Source of the DNA: Silurus meridionalis
Lineage: Eukaryota; Chordata; Actinopteri; Siluriformes; Siluridae
Direction of reading: 5' to 3'
Length of the DNA: 64,000 bases
NCBI RefSeq assembly: GCF_014805685.1
Contig: NC_060902.1
Coordinates: forward strand, 4,703,286 to 4,767,285
The notes below the pieces were generated by a model, which saw only the letters and a list, made by a program, of their open reading frames with translations, was not told the DNA's origin and did not search any database. The translations under genes were made by a program, and so were the position numbers. Shown piece after piece: positions 26,540 to 36,433 of this stretch. Positions within the stretch are counted from its first letter, which is position 1. Every line of letters starts with the position of its first letter.

Positions 26540-27060
26540 TGGATATTTCTAGAGATTCAGAGATTTCTAGACCTTCCTCTCCCTAGCTTCCTCTTTCAAC
26601 ACCTCCACAGGGATACCCAGACAATTCCAGGCCAAATAAGAGATATAATGTCTCTATCTATTCCTTACTGCCCCACAGAAACATCTCACCAGGAACGTGT
26701 CCTAGACGCATCCTATTTAGATGCCCAAGCCAACTCAACTAGCTCCTTTGGGTGAACAGGAGCATTAACTCTGAGAATGTCCCAGCTCTTTAACCTATAG
26801 CTAAGGTTGAGCTCAGCCCCTCTGCAAAAGAAGCTCATTTCTGCTGTGACTTCATTCTTTTGGGTGCTACCCAAAGCTTGTGACTGTAGGTCAAGGTTGG
26901 GACATAGACTGACCGATAAATTGATAGCTCTGGCTTTTGGTTCAACTCCTTCTTCTCCAAGGCAGACCATTACAACCTCCTGACTGCTGACACTGCACCA
27001 ATCTATCTGTCAATCTCTTGCTCCACTTTAACCCAAGTTGTGAACAAGACCCACAAAACA
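26540..27060 (-). pseudogene. LINE reverse-transcriptase C-terminal remnant
   Basis: Read on the minus strand in several frames, this region spells, in order, pieces of a conserved C-terminal tail of a common fish LINE pol protein: L-S-I-Y-x-S-V near 26920, then G-L-S-L-T-L-like residues near 26810-26830, then L-S-W-L-G-like at about 26730, then a proline- and arginine-rich region. The order of nucleotide words (GACCGATAAATTGATAGCTC, CCAAAGCTTGTGAC, CAACTAGCTCCTTTG, AATTCCAGGCCAAATAAGAG on the plus strand) matches that family as I remember it. Frameshifts and stops break it throughout. The clade is not certain; the 85-codon minus frame at 26713-26970 is a chance open part. Confidence 0.6.
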
Positions 27061-28895
27061 AACGAAAACTCTTCTGCTTGAGGCAGTATCTCATTCCCAA
27101 CCTAAAGGGAACAAGCCTACAGATAACAGATATACAGATAACGTTAGCTTAAATAAAACAATGGACATTCTCAATTAATTCAGTTGCTGATAAAGCAACA
27201 TTTTAAACATTTAGAAGATGTAGCTAACAAGGTCTTCTACATTAACATCACCCAAAAGAGATTGAGGGTTGCCACTTGTCTGTGAGTAATTAACTGATAA
27301 CAATAGTTAATGATATACATTTAGAATTTAGATAAGAAAAAAAGGAAATCACTAGGATGGAAATGGCAGGTTATGTGTTTAAGCCCAAACATTTAATGTA
27401 TTTTACACTGGAAAATTGGTTCAGTTCATTTGCACTATTCTTATTAAATTCTTGATTGATGGTCACAATACACTCAAAACAAATTTATTTGCAGCAATTG
27501 CACATTTCATTACATTTTCTTCACCCACTTGGGAAATTGAGGAGCTGAACTTTGCAGTGGGGCTCCTGGTACTTCCATTGTGTTAATAGGAACATTTCTG
27601 CAGAAGTTTGAGTAGAGTTACTTAGAAGTAAGTCATTTAAACTTGAGAACATTTTTCTGTTGTTCTGTATCAGGACATGCAATGTGGACCTCATTATTGT
27701 AAGTGGATCTACAAATTCCCACATTTGCAGAAATCATTTAAATGTTCATAATTAGAGCATTCATATGTATATAGAAATATTACCATACTAATGAAGATGA
27801 AGTGAAACGGCTAACAACAATTATTATGGTGCCTAACTACAATAACACATCTTGCAAATTCAGACGATTTTTTTTTCTTTCTGAATGTAACTCAGTGTTT
27901 GTTCTTTTTTTCTTTCTTGAGTTCCATTATTCTTCCTATAAATATATGCAGTATATATATGACCCAGTCCCTCACAGGACTTCAAGACATGCAGTTACAT
28001 CTCATTATGCTCTGTGTAGAAATAAGAGAGACACGTGGCTGAGTTGTACATTCCAAGTGCTAGCACAGCCCCTTAGGAAACTAGTGCTGCTTGGGCTGGA
28101 GATCAGTGAGCTGTGACAAGGACTTCGAATTAAAAAAGAAGTGCATTATCTAATGCATGGAGAGCAAGTTGGTACCATATCATCTCCCTAGATCTGTTGT
28201 TCACCACCACACAGGGCCCTTCAAAGCATTCTCATTACTCTACATCCCTGTGTTCTTTGCAAGCTTATATCTTAGTTAGCATTTCTGCTTTTTTTTTGCA
28301 CTCTTCACTCCTGTCCTCTCATTATGTTACCATGAGAGAAAGTTTGGAAAACTTTATTTTGAAGAATTAGGTAGCACACTATATTAGAATTAAAAAGATT
28401 TGTCTTTATCTGAGCTTTGGTATTAGAAAATGACTATTAGTACATTTCGGAATGTTTTTCTACATGCAGTTGAGAATAAATTGTTCAAGTAAATTAACCT
28501 TAATTTGTGTATTACAGCTTAAGGTTTTATGTAATGTCAATCGTAGTTATGGCATTTAAATAAAAAAAAGAAAAAGCTGTTAAAATTCAGCTTGTTTCAT
28601 ATATCAAATAGTGTATAAGTGTCAAGATTCTAAGGTCAAGATAAATGTTTCATATTTATCTGCAAAACATTGAGCATGAATTTATAATTTAACCTCATTT
28701 TATTTTCCATTAGCTACAGCAAGGAATAAAGCCACTATGTATTTTTATTCATCTTTATTCTTTTTTTATGCATTTATCATTCTGATTTTGCTCGTTTTTC
28801 AATGTTGAATTTTACCACGAAACAATGTATTTATATATGTAAAAAAATAGCCAGTATTTTTTTTGGGCATATTCATATAGGTTGGTTGTTTGTTT
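27061..28895. other. AT-rich unique DNA
   Basis: No gene or repeat family is recognised in this 1.8-kb stretch. Confidence 0.5.
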
Positions 28896-29003
<108 letters not shown>

Positions 29004-29141
29004 TTTAACTGTTTAGAACAATACAATTATGAATCATTTTACATACATACTTATCTATTAATAATGCCAATAGTTTATTGTTACTGTGATGAAAACAACA
29101 ATTACTACCACTATTAATAATAATATGTATATATCTATATA

Positions 29142-29911
29142 CCGCAATTTTCGGACTATAAAGCGCATCCATATGTAAGCCGCACGCACTGAATTTGACA
29201 AAGATTTTTATTTTAAACATAAATAAGCCGCACTAATGAAACTAATGAACTTTATACAGGCTTTAACGAAAGACAGTGTCTGTTACACGGTGTAACGGGT
29301 GAAATATGTTGTGGCTCCTTTAAGAGCAGAGCGGCATTTTGGGAATAGGTTGCCGCCGCATTTTTTCCGGTATTACTGCATGTGTGCAAGGCCGAGGAAT
29401 ATGTCCTTATTATTTTCTGATGCTCATTTCTAAGTTTCTTTGACTAACCCGTAACACTGTTGCCAAGAAAATAAAAAAGCACGAGTTTTGGAAACCTGTC
29501 TGTGCTTATATGATTTCTGTTGCAACTGGAGTTAGCGAGCTCTCCCTTCACCCAGACTCAACGCGTTACAACGGCTTGTATCTAAACAGTAGCCGACCAA
29601 GAAAGTAATTGTTTACTATCTTCCTCCTTCCTTCCACAACTATTTCTCTCTGGAGTTTATCTTTTGGCATCGTCGTGCGTTAAAAACGTTTTTTCTCCCG
29701 AAGCTGTGCAGCTCAGAACACGAGTGAGGTGCGTTTTTTCGTTTCCGTCCGGAATTTTAATTGGTCTAATGTTATGTCGCTCAGTTTTTTGGCTTGAAGT
29801 TTGTGAAACCAGGAAAAACCCAGGAAAAATTCATAAATAAGCCGCTTCGTTGTTTAAGCCGTGGGAAAAAACGTGGGAAAAAAGTAGCGGCGTATAATCA
29901 GAAAAATACGG
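29142..29911. mobile_element. 770-bp non-autonomous DNA transposon (MITE)
   Basis: The element starts CCGCAATTTTCGGACTATAA and ends with the imperfect inverted repeat of that, GCGGCGTATAATCAGAAAAA then TACGG, each end flanked by TA (29140-29141 and 29912-29913). The interior is clearly richer in GC and CpG than the flanks, repeats GCCGC words just inside both ends (TAAGCCGCACGC, AATAAGCCGCTTCG), and encodes no transposase. The TIR sequence matches a family that I remember as abundant in fish, with a TA target. The class (Tc1/mariner relative or another TA-targeting superfamily) is not settled. Confidence 0.8.
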
Positions 29912-30191
29912 TATGCATGTATAAATTCATACTCTTCAACCATAATACGTTGCACTGAGAGAGAATAATCATATTATTTCAGAAAAAATAAAGGATCATT
30001 CAAAAGGTTCATCTATTCAAGAATGTGGCAAACATTGGTGTATAATGTACAAATGACCTGAGCTAACTGAGCTTGGTCTATAATTCCAGCTAAATTTTAC
30101 TGTTATTATTTTAAACTTTGTTTCATTTAGAAATGATTAAATACTTCCTCAAGTTATTAATTAACAAAGTGCAATAATAACTACTCAATGA
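29912..30191. other. AT-rich unique DNA left of the 2.6-kb duplication
   Basis: Nothing recognised. This is the pre-duplication left flank; the copy boundary is at 30192. Confidence 0.5.
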
Positions 30192-30490
30192 TCTGTTGAA
30201 CATTTAATAATTACCATTATTAATGAATGTAACACATGCCTCAGGTTTAGCCGTTTATTTGCTTATGTGCAGAGGAGTATTGCATGTATTAATTCACCAT
30301 TATGAAAACGTTTATTAAGTATTAAATATATGCTAATAAATTAAAGTATTACCAACAACTTGAAAGTGTTTTTTTTAAATTAGCCATCAAGGTATGACTT
30401 CAAATCAAGCACAAGCTAATGACATGAGAAGGTAGAATCCGGGAATTCTGATGCATTAAAAAAAAAAACGTGAATGCTACCTTCTCTAGA

Positions 30491-30536
30491 ATATATATAA
30501 TAATATATTATATATTATAATATTAATATATTATAT
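30491..30536. repeat. palindromic AT-rich repeat, copy A
   Basis: 46 bp made only of A and T (ATATATAATAATATATTA and onward) that reads nearly the same on both strands and can fold into a hairpin. It sits about 300 bp inside the left edge of the duplication and recurs at 34811-34856. Confidence 0.8.
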
Positions 30537-31444
30537 GAATGACAGGCAAATAGAGACCTGACTATTTGGATGTAGGTGGCCCAAATCATTTGTCTTTCCC
30601 CTTTTTAGCTGGCCTGGGGCTAATAAAGCTGTTGAAATGTCAGAACACTCTTCCATAACTTCACTATTCGGAAAGTCATTTTAAGTAAATGTTACTCCTG
30701 CATTGTAAAATCACTTCAAAACTGATTACATGATGTAGCCTATGCTGTCAATCAAGCATAGAGTATTCCATGTTTTTAAGCCCTGCTGGATTTGTCAAAT
30801 AAAAAAAAGTAATTAAATAAATACTGAATAGCAATGAAATATGTGAAATGTATTCCAGAAAAAAATGTTTTCAATAAATAATCACATTTCTGTACTTGTA
30901 CCAACTACCAGATCGACCAGATTGGGCTCAGCTGAATGGTTTATTATGTAAGGAATAACACACAAAAGGCAGCATGGTTACCTAAAAATGATTTTGCCAG
31001 TGCTTGCAAGTTCATACACCAAAGTACTTCCTGTTTTGATAAGTTGTCATTCCCTCACAAGCAGCTTGTTTTTTCCCAGAAAGCATGGACCTTTAAAGTA
31101 CAGTCACTATTAGAAAGCTTTGACTTTTGAGACTTTCAATGTTAAAAACATGTCTGCTAACAAAGTTGTGTATTAATTGCCTTTTTTAATTCTTCCATTT
31201 ATTACTCGTCACAGATTAGATTGTGCTAATACCAAACAAGTCCCTCTGTTGGAGCTGATACTGTTACTATAGAAACAATAACTTGTAAGAATGAGCGCAT
31301 TAGTATTAAAGTATTCTTTATGCTATAGTCAGAACAACTGCCCTCACCATGCTGTTAGATCTGAATAACACACCTTCTGAACAATCAGATTCAGATATTC
31401 AACAGCACATCACAAATTGATACCACAGGCATTTTGGTAACAAT

Positions 31445-31448
<4 letters not shown>

Positions 31449-31491
<43 letters not shown>
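31449..31491. repeat. (AAT)n microsatellite, short allele, in copy A
   Basis: About 14 uninterrupted TAA/AAT units. The same locus in copy B (35756-35953) is nearly five times longer and interrupted by TAG units. Confidence 0.95.
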
Positions 31492-31774
31492 GCAATAAAA
31501 ACTATTCTTAATATAAAATTGTCATGGTACAGAGAAACCAGAAGCACAGTCATCTGTTTCCTGAATGATCTCCCATAATTGATAACTGAATGCAAAGTTC
31601 TTACACTAGACACTTCTATAAATGTTCAATAAAACGTTTTTACAGAAAATCATAACAACATATCAGTGACTATATTATGTTATTATTTAGTGAATAAATT
31701 GTTGTATTCTTTGTTTAAAAAAAAAAAAACATTATGAAACATTATAAAACATTAATTAATAAAGTTAGAATCAG

Positions 31775-31980
31775 GGGTTAAAACAAGGTCTGATGTTCAG
31801 GTCTTGAAGGGCCTCATTAGTGCAGGAATTTAGTGCTCAACTTGCTTGAACACATTAGTTCAGTTCCTGGCGACCTCCGTAATTAGCCAAGTTAAATAAG
31901 GTAACACTCGAAACATGCAGGGGTTAGCAATGTGACCCACATCATTTATTAACAAAACCATTAGCTATTAGTTAGAAGGG
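31775..31980. promoter_or_regulatory. candidate conserved non-coding element, copy A
   Basis: A repeat-free block with GGCGACCTCC, CGTAATTAGCC, AACACATTAG and GTGACCCACATC words, lying in AT-rich DNA. Copy B repeats it at 36234-36433 with hardly any change, although microsatellites on both sides differ greatly between the copies. This contrast is suggestive but could just reflect slow substitution against fast slippage. Confidence 0.28.
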
Positions 31981-31985
31981 TTTTG

Positions 31986-31988
<3 letters not shown>

Positions 31989-32026
<38 letters not shown>
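31989..32026. repeat. (ATT)n microsatellite, copy A
   Basis: About 12 ATT units. In copy B the locus at 36451-36490 is rearranged to ATT units, a T-run and AAT units in inverted order. Confidence 0.95.
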
Positions 32027-32757
32027 GCAAATCTAATTAATACAAAAAAAACAGAATAGCATGTTGGTACAGCTATTTTTCTTACCCAACCAATAAAACA
32101 AAAAAAAAAAAAAAGAAAGAAAGAACAACCCAAATTATTCCCACTTAATTTAGTACAGATGGAAGTAGAGGAGGAATGTAAAAATAATAATAATAAAAAA
32201 AACTCGGAAAGGAGTTAAAGAGGGAAAAAACCTTTGGTCTCTATGGGATTTCAATCCACAATACGACGTCATTTATGTCCAGAAAATTATTTCAATAATG
32301 ATGGCACATTCAACTCAAAACAATCAAGATGGTGGACAGTGCTGTAACTGTGCTTGTTGTGCCTGATTCAGTTAGATAGAGTTAAAACCTATGACTATAA
32401 ACTACATTCATTCACACAGACAAAAAGTAAAAAATGCATTAAAAAAAGTCTTCTGTTTTTTTTTTTACACATGCGTAGTATAAGTATGTAAGCTGTTTCA
32501 GATGTTTCCATATGTGGATGATGTGAAGGTTCTGGAAAACATGAAAATGAAAATTAATTTGGAAAAAATTAAAATGTTGAAAATGTAAATAAAGTGTATT
32601 TAAAACAAAATGTAGTTTTCAGATCTTTATTTCAGATTTAGATTTTAAGATTTATTTCAGATTAATCTGGATGCAGTACAAGAAAAAAAGACAGAGATAG
32701 ACTGGTACATTTTTCCACTTTTCCTCTTTAGTGTTTTATTATTTGAGTAAATATGTT

Positions 32758-33505
32758 TCCTAAACATCTCCACGCTTCTACCGGTATGTCATCTGGTCCA
32801 ACCGACTTTCCATTCTTCATCCTCTTAATCGCTGCTCTCACTTCCTCCTTACTAATCCTATCTACATCCTGCTTCACCAACTCCACATCATCCAACCTTC
32901 TCTCTCTGTGATTTTCCTCATTCATCAGCTGCTCAAAATACTCCTCCACCTTCTCAACACACTCTCCTCACTAGTCAACACATTTCCTCTCCATCCTTTA
33001 TTGCTCTAACTTGCAGTACATCCTTCCCAGCTCGGTCCCTCTGCCTGGCCAATCGGTATAAATCCTTTTCTCCTTCCTTAGTGTCCAACCTCTTATACAG
33101 CTCCTCATATGCCTTTTCCTTGGCTTTCGCCACATCCCTTTTACCTGCTGCCGCATCTCCTTGTACTCCTGCCTACTTTTCTCATCACTCTGTCGATCCC
33201 ACTTCTGTTTTGCCAACCTCTTTCCCCTAATGCTCTCCTGCACTTCCTCATTCCACCACCACGTCTCCTTGTCTTGCTTTCTATTTCCAGATGTCACACC
33301 AAGTACTTTTCTAGCTGCCTCCTCATCACTCCTGCAGTAGTTGCCCAATCATCCGCACCTCTTCACCACCACCAAGCCCCTGTCTGACCTCTTCCCTGAA
33401 CCTCACACTACACTCTTCCTCCTTCAGTTTCCACCATCTTATTCTTCTTTCAATCCTTACTTTCCTCCTCTTCTTCTTTGCCTCCAAAACCATCCTACAG
33501 ACCAC
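32758..33505 (-). pseudogene. RTE linker and start of reverse transcriptase, truncated
   Basis: Minus-strand frames at 33326-33508, 32998-33348 and 32758-32949 together spell the lysine- and arginine-rich linker (E-T-W-W-W-N-E-E-V-Q at about 33240-33270, K-R-L-A-K-Q-K-W-D), the acidic E-E-Y-F-E-Q-L-M-N-E-E-N block, then the RT domain opening K-M-K-N-G-K-S-V-G-P-D-D-I-P-V-E-A-W-R-C-L-G. Two frameshifts separate the three frames. The frame runs past the element into the flanking duplication, where it ends after N-I-F-T-Q-I-I-K-H, so that tail is not retrotransposon sequence. Shared bases TGTTTAGGA (Cys-Leu-Gly codons) at the edge make the exact junction ambiguous by about 9 bp. Confidence 0.8.
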
Positions 33506-34511
33506 CATCCGATGCTGTCTAGCTACACTGTCCCCGCCAACACCTTACAGTCTCCAATCTCCTTCAGGTTGCATCTCCTGCATAGCACATAGTCCACCTG
33601 TGTGCACCTTCCTCCACTCTTATACGTCACCCTATGATCCTCCTTCTTCTTAAAATACGTGTTCACCACTGCCATTTCCATCCTTTTAGCAAAATCTACC
33701 ACCATCTGCCCTTCCACATTCCTCTCCTTAAAACCATACCTACCCATCACCTCCTCATCACCTCTGTTCCTTCACCTACATGCCCATTAAAGTCTGCCCC
33801 AATCACCAATCGTTCTTTCCTAGGTACACCATCTACCACTTCATCTAATTCACTCCAGAATCTTTCCTTTTCCTCCATCTCACAGCCAACTTGTGGAGCA
33901 TAGGCACTGATGACATTTATCATCATCCCTTCAACTTCCACCTTCACGATCATCACCCTATCAGAAACTCTCTTCACCTCTACTACACTCTTACTGTACT
34001 CTTCCTTCAGAATCACCCCTACACCATTTCTCTTCCCATCCACACCATGATAAAACAGTTTAAACCCACCTCCAATGTTCCTGGCCTTACTCCCTTTCCA
34101 CTTGGTCTCCTGAACACACAGCATATCTACCTTTCTCCTCTCCATCATATCAGCTATCTCTCTCCCTTTACCCGTCATAGTACCAACATTTAAAGTACCA
34201 ACCCGAACCTCTACTCTCCTACACTGCTCCTTTTCCTGCCGTCTCTGTAGACGTCTTCCTCCTCTCCTTCTCCTCCTTCGGCCAACAGTAGCCCAATTTC
34301 CACCGGTACCCTGTCGGCTAACGATACCTGTGGCGGTCGTTGTTAACCCGGGCCTCGACCGATCCGGTATGAAATTCTCCTTTGTGATCCGCATATTTGA
34401 TTTGGCACATGTTTTACGCTGGATGCCCTTCCTAACACAACCCTCCCCATTTACCCGGGCTTGGGACCGGCACTAAGAGTGCACTGGCTTGTGCCCCCCT
34501 AATGGCTGGGT
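32767..34511 (-). mobile_element. RTE-clade LINE fragment, 5' side present, 3' truncated
   Basis: On the minus strand the element begins at 34511 with a GC-rich leader (GGGGGGCACAAGCCAGTGC, GGAAGGGCATCCAGCG, ATGCGGATCACAAAGGAG), continues through an apurinic-like endonuclease domain and a basic linker, and stops at 32767 just inside the reverse transcriptase, after the conserved G-P-D-D-I-P-V-E motif. Everything downstream (RT catalytic motifs, C-terminus, GAA tail) is absent. The RT half can be seen in the other RTE copy at 49303-50573. Loss of the 3' side with the 5' side kept is the reverse of usual LINE truncation. It is flanked on both sides by the 2.6-kb direct duplication. Confidence 0.88.
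33500..34394 (-). pseudogene. RTE endonuclease domain (APE-like), frameshifted
   Basis: In RTE LINEs this domain nicks target DNA to prime reverse transcription. A 215-codon frame from 34394 starts with a basic leader and then R-V-G-T-L-N-V-G-T-M, C-V-Q-E-T-K-W-K-G (catalytic Glu), N-V-I-S-A-Y-A-P-Q and V-I-G-A-D-F-N-G-H-V-G (the D-x-N motif). A frameshift near 33750 moves to a second frame with V-V-N-T-Y-F-K-K-K-E and T-Q-V-D-Y-V-L (33523-33750). A further break precedes R-Q-H-R-M-V-V-C near 33490-33520, which carries the terminal His. All key motifs survive, so the copy is not very old, but at least two frameshifts prevent one continuous product. Clade assignment rests on the motif wording; confidence is high for RTE-type. 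Confidence 0.85.
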
Positions 34512-34810
34512 TCTGTTGAACATTTAATAATTACCATTATTAATGAATGTAACACATGCTTCAGGTTTAGCCGTTTATTTGCTTATGTGCAGAGGAGTAG
34601 TGCATGTATTAATTCACCATTATGAAAACGTTTATTAAGTATTAAATATATGCTAATAAATTAAAGTATTACCAACAACTTGAAAGTGTTTTTTTTAAAT
34701 TAGCCATCAAGGTATGACTTCAAATCAAGCACAAGCTAATGACATGAGAAGGTAGAATCCGGGAATTCTGATGCATTAAAAAAAAAAACGTGAATGCTAC
34801 CTTCTCTAGA

Positions 34811-34856
34811 ATATATATAATAATATATTATATATTATAATATTAATATATTATAT
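34811..34856. repeat. palindromic AT-rich repeat, copy B
   Basis: Identical to the tract at 30491-30536. Confidence 0.8.
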
Positions 34857-35750
34857 GAATGACCTGACTATTTGGATGTAGGTGGCCCAAATCATTTGTC
34901 TTTCCCCTTTTTAGCTGGCCTGGGGCTAATAAAGCTGTTGAAATGTCAGAACACTCTTCCATAACTTCACTATTCGGAAAGTCATTTTAAGTAAATGTTA
35001 CTCCTGCATTGTAAAATCACTTCAAAACTGATTACATGATGTAGCCTATGCTGTCAATCAAGCATAGAGTATTCCATGTTTTTAAGCCCTGCTGGATTTG
35101 TCAAATAAAAAAGAAGTAATTAAATAAATACTGAATAGCAATGAAATATGTGAAATGTATTCCAGAAAAAAATGTTTTCAATAAATAATCACATTTCTGT
35201 ACTTGTACCAACTACCAGATCGACCAGATTGGGCTCAGCTGAATGGTTTATTATGTAAGGAATAACACACAAAAGGCAGCATGGTTACCTAAAAATGATT
35301 TTGCCAGTGCTTGCAAGTTCATACACCAAAGTACTTCCTGTTTTGATAAGTTGTCATTCCCTCACAAGCAGCTTGTTTTTCCCAGAAAGCATGGACCTTT
35401 AAAGTACAGTCACTATTAGAAAGCTTTGACTTTTGAGACTTTCAATGTTAAAAACATGTCTGCTAACAAAGTTGTGTATTAATTGCCTTTTTTAATTCTT
35501 CCATTTATTACTCGTCACAGATTAGATTGTGCTAATACCAAACAAGTCCCTCTGTTGGAGCTGATACTGTTACTATAGAAACAATAACTTGTAAGAATGA
35601 GCGCATTAGTATTAAAGTATTCTTTATGCTATAGTCAGAACAACTGCCCTCACCATGCTGTTAGATCTGAATAACACACCTTCTGAACAATCAGATTCAG
35701 ATATTCAACAGCACATCACAAATTGATACCACAGGCATTTTGGTAACAAT

Positions 35751-35755
<5 letters not shown>

Positions 35756-35809
<54 letters not shown>

Positions 35810-35812
35810 GTA

Positions 35813-35845
<33 letters not shown>

Positions 35846-35848
35846 GTA

Positions 35849-35881
<33 letters not shown>

Positions 35882-35887
35882 GTAGTA

Positions 35888-35923
<36 letters not shown>

Positions 35924-35953
35924 GTAGTAGTAATAATAATAATAATAATAATA
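35756..35953. repeat. expanded (TAA)n microsatellite with TAG interruptions, copy B
   Basis: About 198 bp of TAA units carrying doublets or triplets of TAG at about 35808, 35845, 35880 and 35925, roughly every 35-45 bp. The regular spacing suggests expansion of a larger block containing the interruption, not just single-unit slippage. The poly-Leu, poly-Ile and poly-Asn frames are translations of it. Confidence 0.96.
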
Positions 35954-36233
35954 GCAATAAAAACTATTCTTAATATAAAATTGTCATGGTACAGAGAAAC
36001 CAGAAGCACAGTCATCTGTTTCCTGAATGATCTCCCATAATTGATAACTGAATGCAAAGTTCTTACACTAGACACTTTTTATAAATGTTCAATAAAACGT
36101 TTTTACAGAAAATCATAACAACATATCAGTGACTATATTATGTTATTGTTTAGTGAATAAATTGTTGTATTCTTTGTTTAAAAAAAAAAACATTATGAAA
36201 CATTATAAAACATTAATTAATAAAGTTAGAATC

Positions 36234-36433
36234 AGGGGTTAAAACAAGGTCTGATGTTCAGGTCTTGAAGGGCCTCATTAGTGCAGGAATTTAGTGCTCA
36301 ACTTGCTTGAACACATTAGTTCAGTTCCTGGCGACCTCCGTAATTAGCCAAGTTAAATAAGGTAACACTCGAAACATGCAGGGGTTAGCAATGTGACCCA
36401 CATCATTTATTAACAAAACCATTAGCTATTAGT
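36234..36433. promoter_or_regulatory. candidate conserved non-coding element, copy B
   Basis: Second copy of the block at 31775-31980, almost unchanged. If the original is an enhancer, this genome carries it twice in cis, 4.5 kb apart. Confidence 0.28.

Larger units (their letters stand above)
30192..32766 (+). repeat. 2.6-kb direct duplication, copy A
   Basis: From TCTGTTGAACATTT at 30192 to TTTCCTAAACA at 32766 this segment matches copy B (34512-37217) nearly base for base. Copy A has a 16-bp stretch near 30543 (CAGGCAAATAGAGAC region) that copy B lacks, a short (AAT)n tract (31449-31491), and ACACATGCGTAGTATA near 32466 that copy B lacks. Substitutions are rare. It contains no gene that I can identify. 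Its right end abuts the 3' side of the RTE fragment. Confidence 0.95.

Noticed and set aside
26713..26970. 85-codon minus-strand frame as a host gene
   Set aside because: The surrounding words match a LINE C-terminal region; the open frame is a chance window in it.
33109..34193. Plus-strand Pro/Leu/His-rich frames of 83-100 codons
   Set aside because: They are antisense shadows of the RTE endonuclease and linker on the minus strand.
35697..36075. Poly-Leu, poly-Ile and poly-Asn frames
   Set aside because: Translations of the expanded TAA repeat in copy B.
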